Assembly: GCA_003132125.1 (NCBI GenBank)
Contig: PKWT01000111.1
Coordinates: 5,050 to 17,621 of the forward strand
Direction: 5' to 3'
Length of the DNA stretch: 12,572 nt
Source: Micrococcales bacterium
Lineage (GTDB): Bacteria > Actinomycetota > Actinomycetes > Actinomycetales > Dermatophilaceae
A program made the translations under genes and the position numbers. Below are positions 1-7,220 of this stretch, piece by piece. Within the stretch, counting starts at the first letter, position 1. Every line of letters starts with the position of its first letter. Below the pieces are notes generated by a model. The model was not told the DNA's origin, did no database searches, and worked only from the letters and a program-made list of their open reading frames with translations.

Positions 1-118
1 CGTCGACCTTGTTGGTCAGTGCACCCAGACGGCACAGCCACCAAGGAAGCCGGACCACACCCCGGCACCTTGTGGCGTCCGCGGCGCCGACCAGGTCTCG
101 ACCCTGAGGGCGGGCCGC
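1..118. other. Left-edge non-coding segment
   Basis: No convincing gene, RNA or repeat is seen here. The reading frames that cross it are high-GC shadows of the downstream STAS/HATPase gene. The only useful signal is GAGGG at 106-110, 8 nt before the TTG start at 119, which probably serves as its ribosome binding site. Confidence 0.5.
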
Positions 119-883
119 TTGGCCAAAGGCCCGGCGCAGGTCAGGGCGCACGCCGTGGGCCAGGTGGTGGTCCTTGGGGTTGCCGGACCGCTCAGCGATG
201 TCATCGAGGAGCTGGACCGGGCCATCCAGCTGGCTTTGGCCGACGGACCCCGCGGGGTTGTCTGCGACCTGTCCGGCGTGCTCGAAGGTGCCGAACCCGA
301 CACGCTGGAGGTGCTCGCGGCCGCCGGCCGGCATGTGCGGAACTGGCCCGGGACCCCCGTGGCCATGGCCAGCCCCGACCCTCAGGTTCGGCACGCGCTC
401 GACGTTGCGCCCCAAGGCGGGCACCTGATCGTGGCCACGTCGGTGCTCTCCGCGGTGTCCGAGGTGCGGAGAGCCCCCGCCCCGACCGGGCAGTGGCTAC
501 GGCTCGCGCCGCACCCGACCGCGCCGCGTGCCTCGCGTAACTTCGTGACTCGTTCCCTGCTGGACTGGGGGTTGGGCCGGGTCATTTCCCCCGCATGCCT
601 GGTGGTCAGCGAACTGGTGACCAACTACACGATGTACGCCGGGACCGACATTGACCTGTCCATCGCCTGGAACCTGGGGGCCCTGCGGCTGACCGTTCGA
701 GACAACAGCCCCAGCTGGCCGCATCAACTGCATCCAGATCTGCAAACCCACGGGCGGGGACTCACCATCGTCACTGCCCTCTCGCGCGCGTTCGGGGCCT
801 TGCCCACCGCCGACGGCGGCAAGGTCGTCTGGGCCGTACTCGAGGCCCAGGCAAGACTGCTTGTCCAGCCCACGCCGTCCTGA
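119..883 (+). CDS. STAS + HATPase_c protein (anti-sigma factor / RsbW-like serine kinase family)
   Basis: Predicted 254-residue cytosolic protein with two domains. Residues about 12-115 look like a STAS (anti-sigma antagonist-like) domain, with a conserved beta strand at VVCDLSGV (47-54). Residues about 130-245 are a GHKL ATPase of the RsbW/SpoIIAB type. Its N-box is SELVTN (E165, N169), a G1-like VRDNS (193-197) follows, and a G2-like HGRGL (211-215) comes next. Proteins of this type bind ATP and usually phosphorylate an anti-sigma antagonist or sequester a sigma factor. The STAS half lacks the usual Asp-Ser-Ser phosphoacceptor motif; the equivalent stretch reads AEPDTLEVL (58-66), so it may be a degenerate sensor or partner domain. 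The start is TTG, chosen because GAGGG lies 8 nt upstream and the STAS domain begins soon after; a GTG further in is possible. No sigma-factor gene is adjacent in the window. It converges with the transporter ATPase genes and is probably unrelated to them. Confidence 0.75.
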   Translation: MAKGPAQVRAHAVGQVVVLGVAGPLSDVIEELDRAIQLALADGPRGVVCDLSGVLEGAEPDTLEVLAAAGRHVRNWPGTPVAMASPDPQVRHALDVAPQGGHLIVATSVLSAVSEVRRAPAPTGQWLRLAPHPTAPRASRNFVTRSLLDWGLGRVISPACLVVSELVTNYTMYAGTDIDLSIAWNLGALRLTVRDNSPSWPHQLHPDLQTHGRGLTIVTALSRAFGALPTADGGKVVWAVLEAQARLLVQPTPS

Positions 884-902
884 CCGGGCGACCACCGCCC
901 GG
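884..902 (+). terminator. GC-rich hairpin directly after the STAS/HATPase gene
   Basis: Immediately after the TGA at 881-883, CCGGGCG (884-890) pairs perfectly with CGCCCGG (896-902) around the loop ACCAC. There is no clear T-run after it. Such U-poor hairpins are common behind genes in high-GC actinobacteria and may end transcription, but this is inferred from position and stem only. Confidence 0.5.
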
Positions 903-1114
903 GAGCCGCAGGCCAGATCAGTTGACGTGTCTCGATGCTCGCCGGACAGCGGCCACGAAAACCGCCCGCAGACGGCCATGAGATCTGCCGCACGCGAACC
1001 CGTCTGCCTCGCGGCAGCCCGCGGTTGAGGCTCCCAGGGTTGCTGTTGTCGGTGCTGCAGCGCCGTTCGCCCCCAGAGGGGACACCGTGAAGTCTGCTGG
1101 GAGGCGGGACCGGA
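903..1114. other. Convergent intergenic region
   Basis: This stretch separates the 3' ends of the STAS/HATPase gene (+) and the ABC ATPase genes (-). It has no coding pattern that I trust. A small hairpin with CGCGG (1010-1014) and CCGCG (1019-1023) around CAGC, and a weaker CCCC/GGGG pair at 1071-1081, could help end the leftward transcript. Neither is followed by a T-run in the needed direction. Confidence 0.4.
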
Positions 1115-2164
1115 CTAGGTTGACGACCCGCCCGTTGCTGATGATGTGACGTCCTCCACTACCTGCGCTATCTGCGAGCGAGCCCGGTCGGTGTGATGGC
1201 AAGCGGCAAGGTGGTCACCACCCACCTCGACGTACTCCGGCTGGTCGCTGGAGCAGATTGAGGTGGCCAGGTGACAACGGGTGTGGAAGCGGCACCCCGT
1301 GGGCGGGTTGATCGGAGACGGCGGGTCTCCCGGGAGCATGATGCGCTGAGCCATCTTGCGGGTCCGGCGACGGTCCACCTGAGGCGAGGCAGAGAGCAGT
1401 GCTTGGGTGTACGGGTGTGACGGCTGGGTGAACAGGTCGGCGGTGGCGGCGGTCTCGACCATCTTTCCGAGGTACATGACTGCTGTCCGGTCCGAGACGT
1501 GACGCACCACGGCGAGGTCATGCGCGATGAACACGAGCGCGATGCCCAATCGGCTCTGCAGGGAACGGAGCAGGTTCACGACCTGCGCCTGGACCGACAC
1601 GTCGAGGGCGGACACCGGCTCATCGCACACGAGGACCCTGGGCTCCAGTGCGATCGCCCGTGCGATGCCGATCCGCTGTCGCTGACCTCCGGAGAATTGG
1701 TGAGGGAACCGCGACATCATGTCGGGCGACAGGTTCACCATCTCCAGAAGCTCCGCGACCCGCTCCCGGCGGGCAGACTGCTTGGCCTGGATGCGGTGCA
1801 CGGTCAGCGGCTCAGCGATGAGGTCGAAGACCGTCAGCCGGGGGTTCAGTGATGTGTAGGGATCTTGGAAGACCATCTGAATGTCACGACTGAGCGCCCT
1901 CCGTCCGGCCGCGCGCAGACTGCCCACATCCTTGCCGCCGACCTCGATCCTGCCGGCGTCCGGCTTCTCCAAGCCGACCAGCATCCTGGCCAAAGTCGTT
2001 TTGCCACAACCGGATTCGCCGACTATGCCGAGCGACTCGCCCCGGTGCACGGTCAGGGTCACGTCATCGACCGCGCTGACCCGGACGCGGCTTAGGCCCG
2101 CGCGACCAGCGAGGAAGGTTTTGCTCAGATTGGTGGCCTGCAGGACAACTTCAGCGTTCGACAC
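1115..2164 (-). CDS. Peptide-type ABC transporter ATPase, DppF/OppF family
   Basis: Predicted 349-residue ATPase that would power import with its DppD-like partner and the permeases encoded divergently. Visible motifs: Walker A GESGCGKTT (49-57), Q-loop Q100 in MVFQDP, signature FSGGQ (158-162), Walker B with D181-E182, and H-loop H215. The C-terminal oligopeptide-transporter ATPase domain follows, with Cys291, Cys297, Cys304 and Cys322 in a pattern that has been linked to an iron-sulfur cluster in relatives. A GTG start at 2164-2162 was chosen over the longer open frame. It has AGGAGGT (complement of 2170-2176) 5 nt upstream, the protein then begins at the normal family position, and the extra upstream frame reads as nonsense inside the partner gene. 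It overlaps the end of the upstream ATPase gene by 14 bp, which implies translational coupling. Length is normal for the family and all catalytic residues are present. The substrate cannot be told from the ATPase. Confidence 0.93.
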   Translation of the reverse strand: MSNAEVVLQATNLSKTFLAGRAGLSRVRVSAVDDVTLTVHRGESLGIVGESGCGKTTLARMLVGLEKPDAGRIEVGGKDVGSLRAAGRRALSRDIQMVFQDPYTSLNPRLTVFDLIAEPLTVHRIQAKQSARRERVAELLEMVNLSPDMMSRFPHQFSGGQRQRIGIARAIALEPRVLVCDEPVSALDVSVQAQVVNLLRSLQSRLGIALVFIAHDLAVVRHVSDRTAVMYLGKMVETAATADLFTQPSHPYTQALLSASPQVDRRRTRKMAQRIMLPGDPPSPINPPTGCRFHTRCHLATSICSSDQPEYVEVGGDHLAACHHTDRARSQIAQVVEDVTSSATGGSST

Positions 2165-3188
2165 GAATGACCTCCTCTGTGCGCAGGCAAGCGGCCGCAC
2201 GATCAGCGGCCACGGAGACCAACTCGGGGCGGGTGACATGGCACTCGTCGAGTGCCCACGCGCACCGGGGGTGGAACGCGCATCCGGAGGGCAGCGCCGA
2301 AGGCACAGGCGGGCTCCCTGGGATGACGGGCAGCTCTGAGCCAATTCGACCTGCCTGAGGCACCGAGGTGAGCAGGGCCTCTGTGTAAGGGTGCGCGGGT
2401 TGGCTGAACAGCGCGTCGGCACTGGCCGTCTCGACGATACGACCGGCATACATGACTGCGACCTTGTCGGCGACCTCGCAGACCACCCCGAGGTCATGGG
2501 TGATCAGCAGGACCCCCATGTCCAGCTCTCGACGGAGACGGTCGAGTAGTTCGAGGATCTGGGCCTGCACGGTGACGTCGAGCGCCGTGGTGGGCTCGTC
2601 CGCGATGAGCAGCTCGGGCTCCAGCGCGATGGCCATCGCGATCAGCAGGCGCTGTCTCATGCCGCCGGAGAACTGGTGGGGGTAGTCGTCAATGCGGGAC
2701 ATCGCTCCCGGGATCCCGACCAGCGACAGCATCTCACCTGCCTTCAGCCGTGCCTGCTTCTTCGACGCCCCTTGGTGCTGGCGGTACAGCTCACCGATCT
2801 GGTCGCCGATCGACAGCACCGGGTTGAGTGCTGACAACGCGTCCTGGAAGATCAGGCTCATCGTCGACCCCCGCAGTTTGCGTAGCTGCTCCGGGCTGCA
2901 TGTGAGGAGGTCGGTGCCGGCGACCTCCAGGGACTCCGCCGAAACGTCGGCCGAACTGCCAGCGTGCAGCCCCATGATGGCCCGAGCCGTCGCCGACTTG
3001 CCCGATCCCGACTCACCCAGCAGGGCCAGCAGCTCGCCGCGGGCCACGTCCAGGTTGACGTCGCGGACCGCCGGGATCGGCCCGCGACGGTTGTGGAAGC
3101 TGACCGACAGACCGCGTACCCGCAGGGCGGCGGTCTGCATACCGGGGTCCCGGGGCGGCTGTGAGTGATCGGTCGATACTGCGGTCAT
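2151..3188 (-). CDS. Peptide-type ABC transporter ATPase, DppD/OppD family
   Basis: Predicted 345-residue ATPase, first gene of the leftward pair. Motifs: Walker A GESGSGKS (58-65), Q-loop Q115 in IFQD, signature FSGGM (173-177), Walker B LLIADEP with D197-E198, and H-loop H231. The C-terminal oligopeptide-transporter domain carries Cys303, Cys309, Cys316 and Cys334. The ATG at 3188-3186 is preferred because AAGGAG (complement of 3193-3198) lies 4 nt upstream; the longer open frame would run across the divergent promoter region. With the DppF-like partner it should form the nucleotide-binding heterodimer of a family-5 importer. The matching binding protein and permeases are not in this operon but start on the other strand across the 204-bp shared regulatory gap, which suggests co-regulation. 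Confidence 0.93.
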   Translation of the reverse strand: MTAVSTDHSQPPRDPGMQTAALRVRGLSVSFHNRRGPIPAVRDVNLDVARGELLALLGESGSGKSATARAIMGLHAGSSADVSAESLEVAGTDLLTCSPEQLRKLRGSTMSLIFQDALSALNPVLSIGDQIGELYRQHQGASKKQARLKAGEMLSLVGIPGAMSRIDDYPHQFSGGMRQRLLIAMAIALEPELLIADEPTTALDVTVQAQILELLDRLRRELDMGVLLITHDLGVVCEVADKVAVMYAGRIVETASADALFSQPAHPYTEALLTSVPQAGRIGSELPVIPGSPPVPSALPSGCAFHPRCAWALDECHVTRPELVSVAADRAAACLRTEEVIRVER

Positions 3189-3241
3189 GGCACTCCTTGG
3201 ACGGGCAGCGTTCGCGTCAGTATGCCGAATTACTTCATCAA

Positions 3242-3269
3242 AGGCTAGGCATTGCTGAAATTCACTCAA
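3242..3269 (-). promoter_or_regulatory. Putative promoter of the leftward ATPase genes
   Basis: Read on the minus strand, TTGAGT (complement of 3264-3269) and TAGCCT (complement of 3242-3247) are separated by 16 nt. The first resembles a housekeeping -35 element and the second fits TAnnnT for a -10. The ATG at 3188 would lie about 45 nt after the start of transcription. One arm of the GCATTGC/GCAATGC inverted repeat falls in the spacer, next to the -10. Inferred from sequence only. Confidence 0.45.
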
Positions 3270-3294
3270 AACCTTGACGCAAGCACCGCAATGC
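3249..3294. promoter_or_regulatory. Inverted repeat GCATTGC / GCAATGC, candidate operator
   Basis: GCATTGC (3249-3255) and GCAATGC (3288-3294) are perfect inverted copies with a 39-bp centre-to-centre distance, under four helical turns. Each arm lies in the spacer of one of the two divergent promoter-like elements, just upstream of its -10. This placement suits a factor that binds both arms and controls both transcripts. The double Lrp/AsnC protein encoded at 10159-11157 is the obvious local candidate, but no binding motif is known for it. A smaller CTTG/CAAG pair sits between the arms at 3273-3283. Confidence 0.45.
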
Positions 3295-3303
3295 TGCAAG
3301 ACT
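3274..3303 (+). promoter_or_regulatory. Putative promoter of the dipeptidase-transporter-hydrolase operon
   Basis: TTGACG (3274-3279) matches the -35 consensus in five of six positions. AAGACT (3298-3303) follows after 18 nt as a weaker -10. The -35 elements of the two divergent promoters sit back to back, 4 nt apart. Transcription from here would leave a leader of roughly 80 nt before the GTG at 3393. Inferred from sequence only. Confidence 0.4.
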
Positions 3304-3392
3304 CCGCCGCGACCGGCCTCGAGCGAACACGGCAAGCGCCTCGCCTCCACCCTCGTGGCTCGACCCCATTCCCCATCCCAAGGAGAGCCACC

Positions 3393-4604
3393 GTGCTAGA
3401 GCCCGCAGAGCAGTACAAGAAGTATCGCTCCTACAGCTACCTCGAGGCGGGTGTCGACTACCCTGACATCCCCATGGCCAAGGAGGTCGACCGCGTCCCC
3501 CGGTATGCCGGTCTGGCCCTGTCGGAGGAGCAGAAGGATCGCACCGAGACCCTGTTGCGGGACAACGTCGTCATCTCCCTGCACGATCACCCCTCGGTCT
3601 TCCCGGAAAACCTCGATCGGGACATGCGTGCCTACATCCGAACAGGACGAGAGCTCACCGGGTACGACGGCCTGGCCCGATCCGGGATGACCGCCGTCTT
3701 CGACAACGTCATGGATGGCACATGCACCATCAGCAGCGAAGGCGGCTGGAAATGGGTCGACGTCCTGCACGACCTCGGTATGCGCATGTCCGACCTCGCG
3801 CACCAGGACTACATCGTCAAGGGCGAGTCCCTGCAGGATATCCGGACCGCGCACGCCGAGGGTCGTATGGCCCTGGTCTTCGCTCTGGAAGCCGCCACCA
3901 TGATCGAGAACGAGGTGGACCGCCTCGACATCCTCTACGGTTTCGGCGTCCGGCAGATAGGCATTGCGTACTCGGAGGGCAACTCCCTCGGCAGTGGCCT
4001 CAAGGAGCGGGGCGACGGCGGCCTGACCTACTTCGGCGAGACCGCTGTCAACCGCATGAACAAGCTCGGCATGGCCATCGACATCTCCCACTCCGGAGAC
4101 GTCACCTCGATGGATGTGATCAAGCATTCGAAGAAGCCGATCTTCATGACCCACTGCGGCTCCCGCGAGGTCTGGCCCACCAACCGGATGAAGCCGGACG
4201 CGCTCATCAAGGCTATGGCCGAGCGTGGCGGCGTGATCGGTCTCGAGGCTGCACCACACACCACCTTGTCCAAGGCTCACCCGGCGCACTCTCTCGAGTC
4301 GGTGATGGACCACTTCACGCACCTGGTCGATGTCGTCGGCATCGAGCACGTCGCCTTCGGGCCCGACACGCTGTTCGGCGACCACGTCGGACTGCATGAC
4401 GCGTTCAGCGCCAACCTGTCCATCAGCCAGGCCCACGGCCATGTCGAGTACGAGAAGCAGCCGTACGTTGACGGCTTGGAGAATCCCGCCGAGTGCTTCT
4501 ACAACATCATCGGCTGGCTGGTGTCCAACGGCTACTCCGACGACGAGATTACCGCGGTCGTCGGCGGCAACATTGTTCGCGTCCTTGAGGAGGTCTGGAT
4601 CTGA
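3393..4604 (+). CDS. Peptidase family M19 (membrane/renal dipeptidase-type) amidohydrolase
   Basis: Predicted 403-residue metal-dependent hydrolase of the renal dipeptidase family, whose known members cleave dipeptides, often tolerating D-residues, with a binuclear zinc site. By comparison with the family, metal and substrate residues appear at H64, E166 (FALEAA), H233 (DISHS), H254 (MTHCGS), R265 (TNRM) and D325 (FGPDT). The first metal motif is unusual: the family's H-x-D is here H64-D65-H66, so the Asp ligand seems replaced by His. No signal peptide or transmembrane segment is visible, so it should act in the cytosol on imported substrate. The GTG start at 3393 has AAGGAG (3380-3385) 7 nt upstream; an in-frame ATG at 3252 would place the start inside the promoter region and is less likely. 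It is the first gene of the rightward operon, and its TGA overlaps the next start by 1 nt. Family membership is firm, but the substrate is uncertain. Confidence 0.88.
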   Translation: MLEPAEQYKKYRSYSYLEAGVDYPDIPMAKEVDRVPRYAGLALSEEQKDRTETLLRDNVVISLHDHPSVFPENLDRDMRAYIRTGRELTGYDGLARSGMTAVFDNVMDGTCTISSEGGWKWVDVLHDLGMRMSDLAHQDYIVKGESLQDIRTAHAEGRMALVFALEAATMIENEVDRLDILYGFGVRQIGIAYSEGNSLGSGLKERGDGGLTYFGETAVNRMNKLGMAIDISHSGDVTSMDVIKHSKKPIFMTHCGSREVWPTNRMKPDALIKAMAERGGVIGLEAAPHTTLSKAHPAHSLESVMDHFTHLVDVVGIEHVAFGPDTLFGDHVGLHDAFSANLSISQAHGHVEYEKQPYVDGLENPAECFYNIIGWLVSNGYSDDEITAVVGGNIVRVLEEVWI

Positions 4605-4647
4605 TGAGTACACAACGAGGAGCTATGAATCTGATGAAAGCACAACG
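4588..4647 (+). repeat. 30-bp imperfect tandem duplication covering Shine-Dalgarno and start codon
   Basis: Units 4588-4617 and 4618-4647 agree at 24 of 30 positions with no gaps. Each unit holds an AGGAG Shine-Dalgarno core followed by ATCTGATGA, so each carries the same spacing to an in-frame ATG (4604 and 4634). The unit length is ten codons, so the reading frame is preserved. The first unit also contains the stop of the dipeptidase gene. This leaves two equivalent start sites for the binding-protein gene. Confidence 0.7.
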
Positions 4648-6223
4648 CCTGATTCGTGTCTGCGTGATCGGCGCTGTGGGAGCCGTCCTGGCGGCCTGTG
4701 CCCCGAGTGCACCTCCCACGCAGAGTAACGCTGCCGGTTCGTCCCCGTCGGACACACTCACCGTCGCGACGACCACCGACGTCGTCAACCTCAACCCGTT
4801 GTTGGGCAACAGCCGCACGGACGACTGGGTGACCGACCTGATGTACCCCCGGTTGCTCACCGTCAGCGCGAACGGCTCCAAGGAGCCCTACCTCGCGACC
4901 AAGTGGGGCTACAGCGCCGACGGCAAGACCGGCTTCTTCGACCTTCGCAACGATTTCACCTGGAGCGACGGCCAGAAGCTCACGGCCACGGACGTCGCGT
5001 ACACCATCAACACGATCAAGACCCAGAACCCCAAGGGCAACGTGGTCAGCGGGTTCATGAGCAACCTGGGCAAAGCCACCGCTGTCTCCCCCACGCGCGT
5101 CGAGCTGCAGCTGAACAAGCCCGACAGCATCGTGGTCCCCGAGATCGGCTTCTGGATGACCGTGGTCCCTGAGCACATCTTCAGCAAGCAGGCGAAGATC
5201 GATGACTTCGCCAACGCCTCCGACTGGGTCAGTGCCGGTCCGTACCGGCTCTCCTCGATCGCCAAGGGACAGAGCTACACGCTGGATCGGGTCGAGCCGT
5301 ATCCCATGGCTCCCAACGGCAAGCCGACCCTCGCCAAGGTGGTGTTCAAGGTCTACCCGGACGTGAACACCGAGATCCTCGCCCTGAAGAAGGGCGATGT
5401 CGACGTCATCGCCAACGCCCTGCCGCCGGCACAGGTCAAGGACCTCAAGGCCACGAGCGGCATCAGCGTGGCCGAGGTCCCCGGCCTGGGCTTCACCCAC
5501 ATGACCTACAACATGAAGCGCAAGCCGATGGACAACGTGCTCGTCCGACAAGCCCTCGCCCACGCCGTCGACTACAACTCCATTCGTGCGGTAGCCGTGC
5601 AGGGGCAAGCCGTCACCGCCAACAACAGTCCGATCACCGACTCACTCAAGGAGTTCGCCGACCCGACGTTGAAGGAGTACACGTTCGACCCCCAGAAGTC
5701 CAAGGCGCTGCTCGCACAGGCGGGAGTCAGCAACCTCAAGCTGACGATGATCTACTCGCTGCAGGACCCGGTCATCTCAGCGTGGTCCTCGATGGTCAAG
5801 GACAGTGCAGCACAGGCCGGCATCACCATTGACCTCAAAGGGATGGACCGCAACACCTACCTGGCCAAGACGGTCGCGGGTGACTACGACATCTACGCCG
5901 GGTCGTTCGCGATCATGGATGAGCCGGTCTCCAATATGGCGCTGCAGTACCTCCCGGACGGGGCGATCAACTACTCACAGGTCAACGACCCGCAGCTGAC
6001 CTCGCTGATCGAGCAGGCACAGTCCACGATTGACAAGGGCAAGCAGAAATCGCTGGTGCAGCAGGCCGCGGGCTACGTGAACAAGAACATGATCGACAAC
6101 ATCATGTACGTGCAGAACCTGAACGTCGCCTACAGCAGCAAGTGGGACGGCTTCATCACCAAGCCGAGCGAGCTGCTCTCCATCATCGACCCGGCCTCGC
6201 TGGCCAACATCCACCAGAAGTAG
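4604..6223 (+). CDS. ABC transporter solute-binding lipoprotein, family 5 (peptide type)
   Basis: Predicted extracellular substrate-binding lipoprotein, 539 residues from the first ATG. A short basic n-region, a hydrophobic stretch and the lipobox LAAC (29-32) predict lipid attachment at Cys32. A low-complexity Ser/Ala/Pro linker follows. The mature part has the family-5 hallmarks: TLTVATTTDVVNLNPL near residues 51-66, and the segment YLATKWGYSADGKT with WSDGQKLTATDVAYTI about 96-135. Starts: ATG 4604 overlaps the dipeptidase TGA and has AGGAGG (4588-4593) 10 nt upstream. ATG 4634 has an equivalent site from a tandem duplication and would give the more typical 21-residue signal peptide. ATG 4625 has too short a spacing. 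I list the longest form, but 4634 is nearly as likely. Family-5 proteins bind peptides, nickel, opines, sugars and other solutes, so the ligand is open; the hydrolase neighbours favour a peptide or amide. Confidence 0.92.
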   Translation: MSTQRGAMNLMKAQRLIRVCVIGAVGAVLAACAPSAPPTQSNAAGSSPSDTLTVATTTDVVNLNPLLGNSRTDDWVTDLMYPRLLTVSANGSKEPYLATKWGYSADGKTGFFDLRNDFTWSDGQKLTATDVAYTINTIKTQNPKGNVVSGFMSNLGKATAVSPTRVELQLNKPDSIVVPEIGFWMTVVPEHIFSKQAKIDDFANASDWVSAGPYRLSSIAKGQSYTLDRVEPYPMAPNGKPTLAKVVFKVYPDVNTEILALKKGDVDVIANALPPAQVKDLKATSGISVAEVPGLGFTHMTYNMKRKPMDNVLVRQALAHAVDYNSIRAVAVQGQAVTANNSPITDSLKEFADPTLKEYTFDPQKSKALLAQAGVSNLKLTMIYSLQDPVISAWSSMVKDSAAQAGITIDLKGMDRNTYLAKTVAGDYDIYAGSFAIMDEPVSNMALQYLPDGAINYSQVNDPQLTSLIEQAQSTIDKGKQKSLVQQAAGYVNKNMIDNIMYVQNLNVAYSSKWDGFITKPSELLSIIDPASLANIHQK

Positions 6224-6254
6224 TTCCCCGGAAAGTCGAGCAGACAGAAGAGCG

Positions 6255-7220
6255 ATGCCTCCCCTTGCCTGGTATGCCTTGCGCAGAGTTGCCCACGGTT
6301 TGGTCACTCTCTGGTTCGCGATCACGATCACCTTCCTGTTGCTCCGGCTCCTGCCCGGGGACCCGGCAACGGCGATCGCCAGCACCAACATGGACGCGAC
6401 CATGCGCCAGGAGCTGCTCACGAAGTACGGGCTGACCGAGTCCCTGCCGATCCAGTACGGCAAGTACCTGGTTCAGCTCGTGCAGGGCAACCTGGGGACG
6501 TCGTTCAGCCAGTCCGAGCCGGTGAGCACGGTCTTGATGGCCCGACTGCCCTGGACGCTGTTGCTGACCGGTTCGGCGCTCGTGGTCACTGTGGCCATCG
6601 GCATCCCCCTTGGCGTGGTTGCAGCCACCCATGCCAAGGGGGCGCTCGACCGGATCGTCCAGGTCGTCGGCGTGGTGGGGCAGTCGCTGTTTGTGCCCAG
6701 CGTCGGCATCTTCCTCCTCTACATTCTTGGGCTGAAGCTGAAGTGGTTCCCGATTGGAGGTGCCCACGATGAGAACGTCTACGGCATCGCGTGGTACCTC
6801 AACGTGGGCTGGCATCTGGTGCTCCCCTGCGCCAGCCTGGCCATGGTCTCGCTGGGCTCGTACGTCCTCATCTTGAGGTCGACGCTCATCGAGTCGCTGG
6901 GGGAGGACTTCTGCGTCCTCGCGCGCGCCAAGGGCACCCCCGAGCGGATCGTGGTCTGGAAGCACGGACTGCGTAACGCCCTCCTGCCTACGACCACCCT
7001 GCTCGGGCTGCAGCTGGGCTTTATGGTCGGTGGCTCGGTGCTGACGGAGACGATCTACGCCTACCCCGGCGTCGGCCGTGCGATCTATGAGTCGGTCATC
7101 CGGCTCGACTTCCCGGTGCTTCAGGGCGCCTTCGTGCTGCTCGCCGCGACTGTCGTGGCCGCCAACATGATCACCGACCTGGCCTACGGCCTGCTCGACC
7201 CACGGGTGAGGACCGCATGA
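6255..7220 (+). CDS. Peptide-type ABC transporter permease, DppB/OppB family
   Basis: Predicted 321-residue inner-membrane permease with about six membrane segments (approximately 12-32, 100-124, 136-160, 185-208, 246-270, 288-310). The N-terminal block LLRLLPGDPA (29-38), the cytoplasmic EAA-like loop at about 217-245 (EDFCVLARAKG ending in RNALLP), and the end motif LLDPRVR (313-319) are typical of the DppB type. It forms the translocation path with the DppC-like protein and contacts the ATPases through the EAA loop. The ribosome site is weak (GAAGAG 6247-6252, close to the ATG); the 31-nt gap from the binding-protein gene suggests readthrough in one transcript. Its TGA overlaps the next ATG by 4 nt. 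Length is normal for the family. Confidence 0.93.
   Translation: MPPLAWYALRRVAHGLVTLWFAITITFLLLRLLPGDPATAIASTNMDATMRQELLTKYGLTESLPIQYGKYLVQLVQGNLGTSFSQSEPVSTVLMARLPWTLLLTGSALVVTVAIGIPLGVVAATHAKGALDRIVQVVGVVGQSLFVPSVGIFLLYILGLKLKWFPIGGAHDENVYGIAWYLNVGWHLVLPCASLAMVSLGSYVLILRSTLIESLGEDFCVLARAKGTPERIVVWKHGLRNALLPTTTLLGLQLGFMVGGSVLTETIYAYPGVGRAIYESVIRLDFPVLQGAFVLLAATVVAANMITDLAYGLLDPRVRTA

Noticed and set aside
19..540. Plus-strand open frame at the left edge
   Set aside because: Arg/Gly/Ala-rich frame-shift shadow of the STAS/HATPase gene, with no domain pattern.
3252..3392. N-terminal extension of the M19 protein from the ATG at 3252
   Set aside because: It would place the start inside the promoter region, has no good ribosome site and adds a segment without family similarity; GTG at 3393 has a strong site.
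3396..4613. Long minus-strand open frame (405 codons) opposite the M19 gene
   Set aside because: Its composition is that of an antisense shadow in high-GC DNA, with a Val/Gly/Asp-rich low-diversity translation and no family motif, while the plus strand has clear M19 ligands and a ribosome site.
4532..5608. Minus-strand open frame of 358 codons opposite the binding-protein gene
   Set aside because: Shadow of the plus-strand gene; no recognisable domain, and the plus strand shows a lipobox and family-5 motifs.
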